64,000 bases of DNA from CAVWSM01 sp963798505 (GCA_963798505.1 CAWCTX010000005.1:248001-312000); one strand, 5' to 3'. Positions 1 through 9,658 are shown, numbered from the stretch's first letter. Translations and numbers: made by a program. Notes: generated by a model from the letters alone, not told the origin.

Positions 1-343
1 TACGAGTCTTCTGGATGCTGGATGTTGGACTGCCTCGACCCTTGGTGAACTGGCCGGTGTACGACGCAGACGGTCATCTGCTCGGCATTGCTGATCTGCT
101 TGACGTGGAGGCGGGACTCGTCGCCGAGTACGACGGCAGCGAGCACCGCGGCCTCAAGCGACACACCGACGACAATGCCCGCGAGGAAGGCTTCGAGCGG
201 GTGGGACTTACCGTCGTCCGGGCGACGTCGCTCGATCTGGGCCGTCGTCAAGGGCATTGGCATTCCGGCTGCGAGACGGCTGGGCGCGCGGAATGCGTCG
301 CGACCGCCGGCGGGATCGCTGGTGGATCCCGAAGCGCCCCTAG
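1..343 (+). CDS. C-terminal part of a DUF559-like (endonuclease-fold) protein, 5' end outside window, frameshifted
   Basis: The reading frame is already open at the window edge, so the start lies upstream. The visible residues LLGIADLLDVEAGLVAEYDG, followed by EH and FERVGLTVVRAT, match the C-terminal DUF559/Vsr-like region of actinobacterial proteins that often carry an AbiEi-type N-terminus. In those proteins the tail usually reads like RxxYARxxRRDRxxDRW. That tail (RLRDGWARGMRRDRRRDRWW) is present here but one frame over, ending at a TAG at 341-343, so I infer an indel near 235-250. Biochemical function is unproven; the fold is nuclease-like and the natural role is unknown. Identification rests on the tail pattern only. 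Confidence 0.55.
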
Positions 344-435
344 TCGAAGATCGACAGCCTCGTTGCGACGGACACGCAGTCAGCGAGTCGCTCGCGACGA
401 GGCTGTTGATCTTGGTCTGGGCACGCGGACGGCGG

Positions 436-1131
436 TCACCACTCGAAGCGAGGCGCCGACCGGCTCAGGATCGTGGACGTCGGTGTCACCGGCCACGTGC
501 GGCTCATTTCAGCGACCAGTGCCTTCATGAGTTGGCGGACATCAACGGGGGCGGTCTCGTGCAGCGCTTCGGCGACCACCAGTACTGCGCTCGTGTCATC
601 GCGTACCGCCGATGAGGCGCTCTGCCTGTTGGTCCACCTCCGGGCATGTACGGTTCCCTCGGCGTCGGCGAAGATGACCTCACCCACGTCCGGTGCCACC
701 GTCTCGCCGGAGAACGCGAGATAGCTCTCGCCGGCGCCGGTGGCGCGCCGCACCTCGAGGTGGCCCGAGACCCTCGCCACGTCGAACACCGCCACCGGGA
801 TTGCGAAAGCGAGCGACAGCGCGTTGCACAGGTCGATGACGGGATGGATCTGGGGGAGCGTCCCCTCCTTGCGGAAGCGCCGCAGCAGCGCCTCCGCGGC
901 GCATCGGTACTGCGTGGGTTTCAGGCCCATCGCTGCGAACGCGCGTCGCCAGGCTTTGATCTCTGGCAGCTCGCTCTCGCTCACCGTTTCCAGCCTTGAA
1001 GCCGCAACAGCCTGATGGGCGGCAAGGCGCGCGCCCACTGAGGCATCGCGGGTCACACCCTCGACAACCAGCGCACCAGCAACGAGCTCAGGGAAGTCTG
1101 CCCAGATCTCGTCCGCGTGCTGGAAATGCAT
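436..1131 (-). CDS. B3/B4 (PheT-like) tRNA-binding domain protein
   Basis: This is a 231-residue protein. The segment ELPEIKAWRRAFAAMGLKPT, followed by the AAEALLRRF and DLCNALSLAFAIPVAVFD stretches, is typical of stand-alone B3/B4 domain proteins. They are homologous to the editing domain of the phenylalanyl-tRNA synthetase beta chain. The family is thought to act on mischarged tRNA or free amino-acid adducts, but the role of stand-alone members is not established. It starts at an ATG three bases after the stop of the upstream YdeI-like gene, so the two are probably co-transcribed. Length is normal for the family and no frameshift is evident. Confidence 0.8.
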   Translation of the reverse strand: MHFQHADEIWADFPELVAGALVVEGVTRDASVGARLAAHQAVAASRLETVSESELPEIKAWRRAFAAMGLKPTQYRCAAEALLRRFRKEGTLPQIHPVIDLCNALSLAFAIPVAVFDVARVSGHLEVRRATGAGESYLAFSGETVAPDVGEVIFADAEGTVHARRWTNRQSASSAVRDDTSAVLVVAEALHETAPVDVRQLMKALVAEMSRTWPVTPTSTILSRSAPRFEW

Positions 1132-1134
1132 GGC

Positions 1135-1524
1135 TCAGTGCTCAGCCCAGCGCCCGTCGGCCTTGGCCGCGTCCACCTGAGCCAGACCCGCCGGTCGCAT
1201 CCGCCCGCTGGCAATGAGTTCTTCGGCGATCTCCTTGTTGCGCGCCGACCAGTTCGACCGAGGCTTTCGAGGTTGGAACCGAAGGACGTAGTAGTCGTCG
1301 TCCAACCCATGCATCTTCGAGTCGACCCAGCCGAAGCACAACGCCACCTCGATCGCCTCCGGCAGCGTTACCGACTGTATGCCGCGGCCCTTCTTGGCGA
1401 ACTTCACCCACACGCCCGGTTCCTCTGCGTGATGTGCGTCGAGCCACTGCTCCAACGCCTCGTCGGTTTGGAAAGCCCGGATGAGCCAACCGTCGGACGG
1501 GTCCCGCTCGTCGCCCACTGCCAT
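1135..1524 (-). CDS. YdeI/OmpD-associated family protein, short form
   Basis: This 129-residue protein has the YdeI family N-terminal half: the EPGVWVKFAKKG strand, then EAIEVALCFGWVDSKMHGLD and YYVLRFQPRKPRSNWSARN. Family members of about 190 residues continue after the AKADGRW helix with a second helical domain. Here the protein stops at AKADGRWAEH and the next gene begins three bases later. It could be a natural short form, a deletion that fused the region to the B3/B4 gene, or an indel. I did not find the missing second half in the other frames downstream, because that space is occupied by the B3/B4 gene. The general function of the family is poorly known. Confidence 0.75.
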   Translation of the reverse strand: MAVGDERDPSDGWLIRAFQTDEALEQWLDAHHAEEPGVWVKFAKKGRGIQSVTLPEAIEVALCFGWVDSKMHGLDDDYYVLRFQPRKPRSNWSARNKEIAEELIASGRMRPAGLAQVDAAKADGRWAEH

Positions 1525-1679
1525 GCCGCGAGTCTGCCATCAGCCGGCTGTCCGTCAGCGGGGCGACCAGTCGGGTGCGCTCTCCCAGAGGCCAACAGCA
1601 CGTGAATTCCTTCACAAGATCCGGGACACGCCGCCGCGGATCCAGCGGGAGCAGCGTGGAGTGTGCGCATCCTGGATCA

Positions 1680-2015
1680 ATGACTGCACTGATCGTTGGT
1701 TCAGGCATTGCCCTGGCGGTCGCGCTCGTGGTGATGGTCTACGTCGCCTTCCCTGGCCGCGGCAAGCGGATGGCGGGTCCGGCCGGCGCTGCTGGCGACG
1801 CGCTCGCCAAGCTGGCCGACTCCGTTCGGCCGGAAGAGGAAGAGGTCCCACGGCACGGGTTGCTCGGCAACCCGGAGACCGACGCCGTCATGCGCGAGCG
1901 GGTCAACGCGGTGGGGCGGCACGCGGCGGCGCCCTTCACCAAGGTCGGCGAGATGCTCCGTGACGTCGGCTCGGGACGGCAGACCTCTGAGGGGGACACG
2001 GACGCCCCCCAGTGA
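1680..2015 (+). CDS. Small membrane-anchored hypothetical protein
   Basis: This 111-residue protein starts MTALIVGSGIALAVALVVMV, which forms one N-terminal membrane segment (about residues 3-22). A charged cytoplasmic-type tail follows, rich in Glu, Arg and Ala, with the stretch RPEEEEVPRHGLLGNPETDA. I chose the internal ATG because the upstream in-frame codons (from 1575) are Arg/Ser-rich and do not resemble a coding N-terminus. No known family was recognised. It lies 67 bases upstream of cydA on the same strand, but nothing ties it functionally to the oxidase. Confidence 0.5.
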   Translation: MTALIVGSGIALAVALVVMVYVAFPGRGKRMAGPAGAAGDALAKLADSVRPEEEEVPRHGLLGNPETDAVMRERVNAVGRHAAAPFTKVGEMLRDVGSGRQTSEGDTDAPQ

Positions 2016-2082
2016 GCGTCTCACCACCGACTTGCGAGCGAGCACCTAAGGCACTCTCATAACAGTCGACCCGGGAGGGGCC

Positions 2083-3521
2083 TTGGACGCACTCGACATC
2101 GCCCGGTGGCAGTTCGGCATCGTCACCGTCTACCACTTCCTGTTCGTCCCATTGACGATCAGCCTCGCCGTTCGCTGGTGGCGGGGATGCAGACGGCCTG
2201 GGTGCCGCACCGGCAAGGAGCACTGGCTCCGGCTCACGAAGTTCTTCGGGAAGCTGTTCCTCATCAACCTCGCCATGGGCGTCGTGACCGGCATCGTGCA
2301 GGAGTTCCAGTTCGGCATGAACTGGAGCGACTACTAGCAGCTTCGTCGGCGACATCTTCGGGGCGCCGCTGGCGATCGAGGCACTGCTGGCGTTCTTCGT
2401 CGAGTCGACGTTCCTCGGTCTGTGGATATTTGGCTGGGACCGCCTTCCCAAGCGGCTCCACCTCGCCACCATCTGGATGGTCGCCATCGGCACGGTCCTG
2501 TCGGCCTACTTCATCCTTGCCGCCAACTCCTGGATGCAGAATCCGCGTCGGATGCCGGCTCAACGAGGAACGCGGCCGTGCCGAGCTCGACGGACTTCGC
2601 GCGATGTCCTCACCAACAAGGTCGCGCTCGTCACGTTCCCGCACACGATCACCGCTGCCTTCCTCACCGGGGGGGCGTTCGTGGCCGGCGTCGGCGATGC
2701 TGGCACCTGGTCCGCCGCCCCGACCAGGACGCCGACGTCTTCCGGCTCGGCACTGAAGGCTCGGTGCCATCGCTCACCCTGGTCGCCGCGCTCGGCGTCG
2801 TCGCTCACCGGCGACATCCAGGGCAAGGTCATGACCGAGCGAGCAGCCGATGAAGATGGCGGCCGCCGAGGCGTTGTACGAGACCGAGCAGCCCGCCTCA
2901 TTCTCAGTGCTCACCATCGGCACGCTCGACGGCAGCCGAAGAGGTCTTCTCGCATCAAGATCCCACGGCTGCTGTCCTACCTGGCGACCGGCGACTGGGA
3001 CGGTGAGGTCGAGGGGCATCAACGACCTGCAGGCGCGAGTACGAGGAACGGTTCGGTCGAGGGCGTCACGTACACAGCCGATCATCCCCGTCACCTACTG
3101 GACCTTCCGCCTCATGATTGGCTTCGGGCTTCCTCGCCGCGCTCATCGCGATCTGGTACCTCTGGCTCGGTCGCGGGGCGGCCGCGCGCCGACGTCACGG
3201 TGGTTCGTGCCGCGTTGCGGTCGCTCGCTCCCGCTGTTTCCCTTGGCTCGCCAACGCCTTCGGCTGGATCTTCACCGAGATGGGCCGGCAGCCGTGGGTG
3301 GTCTTCGGCGCTGCATGCAGACCGCGCGCCGGCGTGCTCGCCGGGCGTCTCGCACCGGCGGAAGTGCTGACGTCGCTGACGGTGTTCACGCTCCTCTACG
3401 GGGTGCTCGCCGTGGTCGAGGTGGGGCTGCTCGTCAAGTACGTCCGCGGGCCGGCTCCCGCCGTCACCCGAAGAGGACGCCGAGCCGAGGACCCGACAAG
3501 CCGCTGGCGTTCGCCTACTGA
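2083..3521 (+). CDS. cydA: Cytochrome bd quinol oxidase subunit I, heavily frameshifted
   Basis: CydA is the haem-bearing membrane subunit that oxidises quinol and reduces O2 to water. The family N-terminus is readable from a TTG start: DALDIARWQFGIVTVYHFLF, then FFGKLFLINLAMGVVTGIVQ and EFQFGMNWSDY. After that the frame breaks at a TAG (2335-2337). Downstream pieces in alternating frames still match CydA in order: FVGDIFGAPLAIEALLAFFV, ESTFLGLWIFGWDRLPK, LTNKVALVTFPHTITAAFLTGG, MKMAAAEALYETEQPASFSV, YWTFRLMIGFG, FGWIFTEMGRQPWVVFG, LTSLTVFTLLYGVLAVVEVG and the C-terminus DKPLAFAY. More than ten indels are needed to restore one frame. Because every block is intact and in order, I infer consensus errors rather than decay. 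The Q-loop and haem-ligand regions are present. First gene of cydABDC. Confidence 0.85.
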
Positions 3522-3536
3522 GGGAGCAGGACACCG

Positions 3537-4609
3537 ATGGACGCTTCACGACCGTGTGGTTCCTGCCTCGATCGCCGTGCTGTGGACCGGCTACTTCGTG
3601 CTGGAGGGCTTCGACTTCGGCGTCGGGCATCGCTGCTGCCCGGTGCTCGGCGCGGGACGACGCGCGAGCGCCGGGTCCTGATCAACACGATCGGCCCGGT
3701 GTGGGACGGCAACGAGGTGTGGCTGCTCGACCGCCGGCGGCGCGACGTTCGCCGCGTTCCCGCGAGTGGTACGCGACGCCTGTTCAGCGGGTTCTACCTG
3801 CCGATACTGCTCATCCTCGTGGCGCTGATCGTGCGGGGGCGTGGCGTTCGAGTACCGCGGCAAGCGCGACGACGGCACGCTGGCGACGCCGGCTGGGACG
3901 CGGGCCATCTTCTTGGGCTCGCTCGTGCCCGCGCTTCGCTGTGGGGCGTGGCGTTCGCCAACATGGTGCGGGGGGTCCCGCTCGACGAGGGCCACGAGTT
4001 CACCGGGCGACCTGTTCGCCCTGCTCAACCCGTACGCGCTGCTCGGCGGCCTGGCCACGCTGCAGCCTGTTCCTGACGCACGGCGCGGTGTTCCTCGCGC
4101 TCAAGACCACGGGCGAGGTCCGAGCCGCGGGCCAGCGCGCTCGCGGCGCGGGTCGGCTCGCTGGCCGCCGTCGCGGCTCGCTGGCGTTCCTGGCCTGGAC
4201 GCAGGTGCGACCGGGGCGACGCGTGGGCACCGCGGTGCTCGCCGCTCGTCGCCGTCATTGCGTCCTGGTCGCGGCGCTGCAGGCCAACCGCGACGGCCGG
4301 GAGGGCTGGGCGCTTCATCGGCGACCGTTCGTCACGATCGCGCTCGCTGGTCACCACGCTGTTCGTCGGCGCTATACCCCGAGGTGATGCCGTCGACCAT
4401 CGACCCGGCGTACGACCTGACCGTCGACGAATGCGGCGTCGACGCCGTACACGCTGACGCGTGATGACCGTGGGTCGCGGTGGTCCTCGCACCGTTCGTC
4501 CTCGCTCTACCAGGCGCTGGACGTACTGGGTGTTCCGCAAGCCGGATCGGCCGTGCACGCACATCCCGGAGGACCGCCGCGTCGACGCCGTGCGCGCGGC
4601 CGTCGGTGA
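3537..4609 (+). CDS. cydB: Cytochrome bd quinol oxidase subunit II, heavily frameshifted
   Basis: CydB is the partner membrane subunit of the bd oxidase. It starts at an ATG 16 bases after cydA. The family sequence can be followed across several frames: the TGYFVLEGFDFGVG region, INTIGPVWDGNEVWLL, LFSGFYLPILLILVALIVRG, AFEYRGKRDDG, VAFANMVRGVPLDEGHEFTG, LFALLNPYALLGGLATL, LTHGAVFLALKTTGEVR and the C-terminal WTYWVFRK followed by HIPEDRRVDAVRAAV. The probable stop is the TGA at 4607-4609, overlapping the cydD GTG in a GTGA arrangement, although one more indel is required to reach it. At least eight indels are needed overall. The end coordinate is therefore an inference. Confidence 0.8.
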
Positions 4610-6283
4610 CGCGCCGCGTCGACCCGCGGCTGCTTCCAGCGGGTCGCCGCGGCAAGTCGCATCTATCGGCGCGGCCGTGGCGGGGCATCGCGGATCGCCC
4701 AGGCGATGCTCGTCCTGGCGCAGGCGAGCTGCTGGCGCACGGCGTATCGCGGCCGCGTTCGTGAGCGGCGCCGACGCTCGGCGTCGCTGCGCGGCACGCT
4801 CGTGTGCTCGCGGCCGTGGTGCTGCGCGCGGGCACTCGCTCGCCTGGGCTCACGGAGTCGCGGCCGCACCGGCGTCTCGGCGGCGGTGAAGTCGGCAGCT
4901 GCGCGCGCCAGCTGCTCGCGCACGCCGTGCGCGCTCGGCCCGGGCTGGCTGGCCGGCGAGCGCGCGGGAGAGCTGGCCACGCTGGCGCACGCGCGGCGTC
5001 GACGCGCTGGACGGCTACTTCGCGCGCTACCTGCCGCAGCTGGTGCTCGCCGTCGCTCGTGCCGCTCGGCGGTGCTGGTCCGGATCGCTGGCGGCGCGAC
5101 TGGATCGCGGCGGTGACCATCGCGCGTCACGCTGCCGCTGATCCCGGTCTTCATGATCCTGATCGGCATGGCGACACGCAGGCGCGCACCGGCGCGCAGT
5201 GGCGGGCTGCTGCAGGGCGTCTCGGCACCACTTCCTCGACGTGGTGGCCGGGCTGCCGACGCTCAAGGTGTTCGGGCGGGCGAAGGCGCAGGCCGAGCGC
5301 GGTGCGCGGCGATCACCGAGCGAGTACCGGCGCGAGACGATGGCGCACGCTGCGGATCGCGTTCCTGTCGTCGCTGGCACTCGAGCTGCTGGCGACGCTG
5401 TCGGTGGCGCTGGTCGCGGTCGGTGTCGGGCTACGGCTGGTCGAGGGGCGGCTCGACCTGCACACCGCGCTGCTGGTGTTGATCCTCGCGCCGGAGGCCT
5501 ACCTGCCGCTGCGCCAGGTCGGCGCGAACTACCACGCGAGCGCCGAGGGGATGGCCGCCGCGGAGGAGGTCTTCGCGGTGCTGGAGGAGCCGGTTGCGCA
5601 GGCGGGATCGGCGGCGGCGCCCGCTGTCCGGCACGGGCGAAGTGCGGGTGATCGACGTGCGCGTCGAACAACCGGGGCGGGACGTCGCGGCACCGGACGG
5701 GGTCTCGGTGACGCTGAGAGCGGGGCGGGTGGTGGGCCTGGCCGGGGCAAGCGGCTCAGGCAAGACGACGTTGTTGCACGTGCTGCTGGGGCTGGTCACG
5801 CCGTCGTCGGGACGCGTGGTGCTCGTCGGCGACGGTTCGTCCGTCGACCTGAGAGAGGTCGATCCCGACCTCTGGCGCAAGCAGGTGTCGTGGGTGGCGC
5901 AGCATCCGTACGTCGTCGTGGGGACCCTCGCCGACAACGTACGGCTCGGAGCGCCCAAGGCGTCCGCGGAGTCTGTCCGCGCCGCGCTGCTCGCGGCCGG
6001 TCTGGAACTGCCGCTGGACTGGCCGGTCGGCGAGCGTGGGAGCGGACTGTCGGTAGGTCAGCGACGGCGCATGGCACTGGCGCGGGCGCTGGTGAGGGAT
6101 ACCCCGGTACTGCTCCTCGACGAGCCCACCGCCGGGCTCGACGCGACGACGGAGGCCGCGGTCCTCGCAACAGTTCGCTCTGTTGCCAAGGGACGGTGCG
6201 TGCTGCTGGTCGCGCATCGGCCCTCCGCGCTAGCCGCCGCCGATGAGGTCGTCGCGCTCGACGCGATGGGGGTGGCCGTGTGA
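4606..6283 (+). CDS. cydD: Thiol/haem-exporting ABC transporter CydD, frameshifted in first half
   Basis: CydD pairs with CydC to form the heterodimeric ABC exporter needed to assemble cytochrome bd. The start is read as GTG (TRRVDPRLL). The membrane domain is scrambled by many indels up to about 5640, but blocks such as GPGWLAGERAGELATL, GYFARYLPQLVLAV, IPVFMILIGMATR, FLDVVAGLPTLKVFGRAKAQ and the long clean stretch FLSSLALELLATLSVALVAV remain. From about 5650 the nucleotide-binding domain is in one frame. It carries Walker A GASGSGKTTL (near 5746), the signature LSVGQRRRMAL and Walker B PVLLLDEPTAGLD. The stop TGA overlaps the cydC GTG. Expected length is about 560 residues, normal for actinobacterial CydD. 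Confidence 0.85.
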
Positions 6284-7903
6284 ACCGCATGGCGCTAGGG
6301 CTGGCCGCGGGCATCGGTGCCGCGGCATGCGCGGTCGGCTTGATGGCGCACCTCGGCGTGGCTCATCTCGCGGGCGGCGCAGCAGCCGCCGGTGCTCTAC
6401 CTGATGGTCGCGATCGTCGCCGTGCGGGCGTTCGGGATCGGCCGCGGTGTGCTGCGCTATGCCGAGCGGCTGGCGAGCCATGACGCGGCGTTCCGGCAGC
6501 TGGGCGAGTTGCGGGTGCGGGTCTATCAGCGGCTGGAGCGGCTGGCGCCAGCCGGGCTGGCGGAGTTTCGCTCAGGGGACCTGATGGCGCGGCTGGTCGC
6601 CGACGTCGACAGCCTGCAGGACCGGTGGCTGCGCGTGCGGCTGCCTTACGCGATAGCGACTGTCGTCGGCGCCGGGTCGGTGCTGCTCGTCGCTTGGTTG
6701 CTGCCTTCTGCGGCGGTGTTGCTGGCGGTGTCCCTCGTGCTCGTCGGGGTGGTCGGGCCGTGGCTTTCGCTCCTTGTCGCTCGGCGGGCACAGCGCCATG
6801 TCGCGCCGCTGACCGGCGAGCTGACCTCGGGCGTGGTCGATCTGCTGCATGGCGCACCCGAGCTGCTTGTCTGCGGTGCCGCCGACTCGCGACTAGCCGA
6901 GCTCGATGAGCTGGACCGCAGGCTGGTGCGCGGTCATGCCCGTGCAGCACTCGGCGCCGGGCTCGGTGCAGCGCTGGCGGCGTTGGCGGCGGGCGCCGCC
7001 GTGTGGGGCTCGCTGGTGCTGGGAGTCGAGGCGGTGCGCGATGCGCGCCTCGACGGTGTGGCTCTCGCGGTGGTGGTGTTGACCCCGCTCGCCGTGCACG
7101 AGCTGTTCTCCGGGCTGGCCACGGCTGCACAGCTCGTGCCCCGCGTGCAGGAATCGCAGGCGCGGGTGGATGAACTGCTAGCCCGTCCCGTTGTGGTGAT
7201 GGACCCGGGCACGCCGGGTGCCCTGCCCGCAGGACCGTACGGGTTGCGCGCTCGCGGCCTGGTCGCGGGCTGGCCAGGCGGGCCTGACGTGTTGCATGGC
7301 GTCGACCTGGACGTGCGGCCGGGTGACCGGGTCGCTGTTGTCGGCCCGAGCGGGGCAGGCAAAAGCACCCTCGCGGCCGTGCTGCTGCGTTTCCTCGATG
7401 TACGTGGTGGGTCTGTGGAGCTCTTGGGCTCTGACGGTGTCGCCGACATGGCGTCGCTCGACGGCGACGCGGTGCGCCGAGTTGTCGGGCTGGGCGCCCA
7501 GGACGCACACTTGTTCGACTCCACGCTGGCCGAGAACCTTCGGCTCGCGAGACCCGGCGTGGCCGTCGACGAAATGCGTGACGCGCTCGGCCGGGCCCGG
7601 CTGCTCGGCTGGGTGGACTCGCTGCCCGATGGGCTCGACACGATGGTCGGAGAGCACGGCATGGCTGTATCCGGCGGGCAGCGACAGCGCATCGCGCTCG
7701 CGCGCGTGCTGCTGGCGGACTTCCCGGTGCTCGTGCTCGACGAGCCGACCGAGCACCTCGACGAGCCGACGGCGGTGGCGCTGCTCGATGACGTCCTGAG
7801 TGCCACCGCCGACCGCACGGTGCTGCTCATCACCCATCGTGAGCGGGAGCTGGCGGCGTTTGACTCTGTCGTACGGATTGATGCGGTGACAGCGGGTCTC
7901 TAG
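6280..7903 (+). CDS. cydC: Thiol/haem-exporting ABC transporter CydC (one frameshift)
   Basis: This is the second half of the CydDC exporter, translationally coupled to cydD by a GTGA overlap. The N-terminus NRMALGLAAGIGAAACAVGL is followed by an indel near 6348. Deleting one C gives MATSAWLISRAAQQPPVLYL, the expected CydC transmembrane sequence, which joins VAIVAVRAFGIGRGVLRYAE. Then come the membrane domain and the nucleotide-binding domain, with Walker A GPSGAGKSTL (about residue 355), the signature VSGGQRQRIAL and Walker B FPVLVLDEPTEHLDEP. Reconstructed length is about 540 residues. The stop TAG lies inside the 3' end of the convergent oxidoreductase gene. Confidence 0.88.
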
Positions 7904-8684
7904 GGTGCCGCGCGGCCAGGAAGTCTTCCCAGGTTCGGTGGCCGACTGCTCGTCCGGGGGCGAGATTGGCGCCGTCCCGGAAGGCGGCTGCGGCCTTGCC
8001 GGGCATCCGCATGGGCATCGTCAGCCGGTGCTTGCCGCTGGCCCGCAGATAGCTGCGGAACAGCTCATCCATCCCGTACACACGGGGCCCGCCGATGTCG
8101 GGCACCAGGCCGGCCGGCTTGCCGAGGGCCAGCTCGACCAGGTGGTTCGCGACCTCGGCGGCATCCACTGGCTGGATCCGGAAGCCGGTCGGCACCGGCA
8201 CCACGGGCATCTTCGCCATGGCCTGCATCGTTGCGAAGGCCAGGTCGTGGAACTGGGTGCCCCGGAGTGTGGTCCACGGCAGCCCGGACTCGGCGACGAT
8301 GCGCTCGGCGGCGCGTTTGGACGCAAAGTAGCCGAACATGGCGCGGTCGGTCCGGCTCACGACGGGGATCCGATCGGCGCCGACAACCGAGATGTAGACC
8401 AGGTGCTGGGCTCCGGCCCGCGACAAGGCCTGCACCAGATTGCGGGCCTTAACGTCGTCGCCCTTGGCGCTGCCCGCCAGGTGCACGATTGTCTCGACGC
8501 CGCGTACTGCGTCGTCGATACCCTTGCCGCTGGCCAGGTCGCCGGCTGCGTACTCGATCCCATCTGTTGGCTCCTGGCTGTGCCGGCTGAGGACTCGTAC
8601 GGCATGGCCTGCCTCGCGCAGGCGAGGCACGACGTGGCTCCCGAGCGTGCCGGTGCCGCCGGTCACCAAAATGGTGGAGGTCAT
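7830..8684 (-). CDS. NAD(P)-binding NmrA/SDR-type oxidoreductase, likely ECF41 target
   Basis: This 284-residue protein begins MTSTILVTGGTGTLGSHVVP, with the nucleotide-binding TGGTGxLG loop at residues 8-14, followed by the RVLSR strand of atypical SDR/NmrA proteins. The motif YFASKRAAERIVAESGLPWT is typical of the family, in which the classical YxxxK is modified. A GGGAGA ribosome site precedes the ATG. It is divergent from an ECF41 sigma gene, and ECF41 factors usually sit beside exactly this kind of oxidoreductase/epimerase and transcribe it. The last 20-25 residues after TWEDFLAAR look atypical and overlap cydC by 74 bases. One indel near 7905 would instead end both genes at a shared CTAG (7900-7903). 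The substrate is unknown. Confidence 0.82.
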   Translation of the reverse strand: MTSTILVTGGTGTLGSHVVPRLREAGHAVRVLSRHSQEPTDGIEYAAGDLASGKGIDDAVRGVETIVHLAGSAKGDDVKARNLVQALSRAGAQHLVYISVVGADRIPVVSRTDRAMFGYFASKRAAERIVAESGLPWTTLRGTQFHDLAFATMQAMAKMPVVPVPTGFRIQPVDAAEVANHLVELALGKPAGLVPDIGGPRVYGMDELFRSYLRASGKHRLTMPMRMPGKAAAAFRDGANLAPGRAVGHRTWEDFLAARHPRDPLSPHQSVRQSQTPPAPAHDG

Positions 8685-8698
8685 GAGTTGTCTCCCAG

Positions 8699-8724
8699 GT
8701 CACATCGGTTGAGGCTCGCGGGTC
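8699..8724 (+). promoter_or_regulatory. Candidate ECF41-type autoregulatory promoter
   Basis: On the plus strand GTCACA (8699-8704) is followed after exactly 16 bases by GGTC (8721-8724), ending 39 bases before the sigma gene ATG. The arrangement mirrors the leftward candidate, so the intergenic region may hold divergent sites for the same ECF41 factor. The -10 element is one base from the CGTC consensus. Confidence 0.4.
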
Positions 8725-8730
8725 TATTGA

Positions 8731-8760
8731 GATGACACGCGGCGACGGAAAGATGTGACG
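8731..8760 (-). promoter_or_regulatory. Candidate ECF41-type promoter for the oxidoreductase gene
   Basis: Read leftward, the strand shows CGTCACA (8760-8754), a 16-base spacer, then TGTC (8737-8734), about 50 bases before the ATG at 8684. The published ECF41 consensus is TGTCACA with CGTC about 16 bases later. The match and position support sigma-dependent transcription of the oxidoreductase; it has not been tested. Confidence 0.5.
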
Positions 8761-8763
8761 GGC

Positions 8764-9657
8764 ATGGACGAGCACGAGTGGCTGACCGAGCGCTTCGAAG
8801 AGCAGCGGACTCGGCTGCGCGCGGTGGCCTATCGGATGCTCGGCTCGCTCAGCGAGGCAGATGACGCCGTCCAGGATGCCTGGCTGCGCGTCAGCCGCGC
8901 CGACACCAGCAGCGTCGAGAACTTGTCTGCGTGGCTCACGACAGTGGTCGCACGAGTGTGCCTGAACATGCTTCGCGCGCGCGAGACGCGGCGCGAGGAC
9001 CCGCTTGACGTGCACATGCCCGATCCGATCATCAATCAAGAGGGCCGCCACGACCCCGAGCAGGAAGCGCTGCTGGCCGACTCGGTCGGCCTCGCGCTAT
9101 TGGTGGTGCTCGACACGCTGACGCCGGCCGAGCGGCTCGCGTTCGTGCTGCACGACATGTTCGCCGTGCCGTTCGACGAGATCGCGCCGATGATCGAGCG
9201 ATCGCCGGCCGCGGCCAGGCAGCTCGCGAGCCGGGCCCGCCGCCGGGTGCAGGGACAGGCACCGGTTCCCGACCCTGACATCGCCCGTCAACGGGAGGTG
9301 GTCGATGCGTTCCTGGCTGCCGCCCGGGACGGCGACTTCGACGCGCTCGTCGCCGTGCTCGACCCCGATGTGGTGCTCCGGGCCGACGGCGGCACGGCGC
9401 GCACCCGCCCCACCGTGGTGCTTCGAGGCGCTCAGACCGTGGCCGCACAGGCGGCCATCGGCAAGAAGCTTGCTCGCTTCGCGCGGCCAGCGCTGGTCAA
9501 TGGCACCGCCGGAGTCGTCGCCGTCGTGGGCGGAAGAGTGTTCTCTGTCATGGGCTTCACAGTTGCGCACGGGAAGATCGTCGCCATCGACGTGCTCTAC
9601 GACCCGGATCGGCTGGCTGACCTCGACCTGGCTGACCTGCTCGATGACCAGGCGTGA
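8764..9657 (+). CDS. ECF41-family RNA polymerase sigma factor with SnoaL-like C-terminal domain
   Basis: This 297-residue sigma factor has region 2 (RLRAVAYRMLGSLSEADDAV, then QDAWLR) and region 4 (LTPAERLAFVLHDMFAVPFD, ending in AARQLASRARRRV). A C-terminal NTF2/SnoaL-like domain of about 120 residues follows. ECF41 factors carry conserved DGGGR and NPDKL motifs in that domain; here they read DGGTAR and YDPDRL. The domain replaces an anti-sigma factor and modulates activity. I chose the ATG at 8764 over the GTG at 8755 because GGAAAG at 8747-8752 is well spaced only for the ATG. The divergent oxidoreductase is the expected target. The inducing signal is unknown. Confidence 0.88.
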   Translation: MDEHEWLTERFEEQRTRLRAVAYRMLGSLSEADDAVQDAWLRVSRADTSSVENLSAWLTTVVARVCLNMLRARETRREDPLDVHMPDPIINQEGRHDPEQEALLADSVGLALLVVLDTLTPAERLAFVLHDMFAVPFDEIAPMIERSPAAARQLASRARRRVQGQAPVPDPDIARQREVVDAFLAAARDGDFDALVAVLDPDVVLRADGGTARTRPTVVLRGAQTVAAQAAIGKKLARFARPALVNGTAGVVAVVGGRVFSVMGFTVAHGKIVAIDVLYDPDRLADLDLADLLDDQA

Positions 9658-9658
9658 G

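Noticed and set aside
2083..6283. Decayed cytochrome bd operon as a biological loss
   Set aside because: Conserved segments between indels are intact and in order, frames often return, and similar single-base indels affect essential genes elsewhere; consensus error is more likely. I cannot exclude loss without reads.
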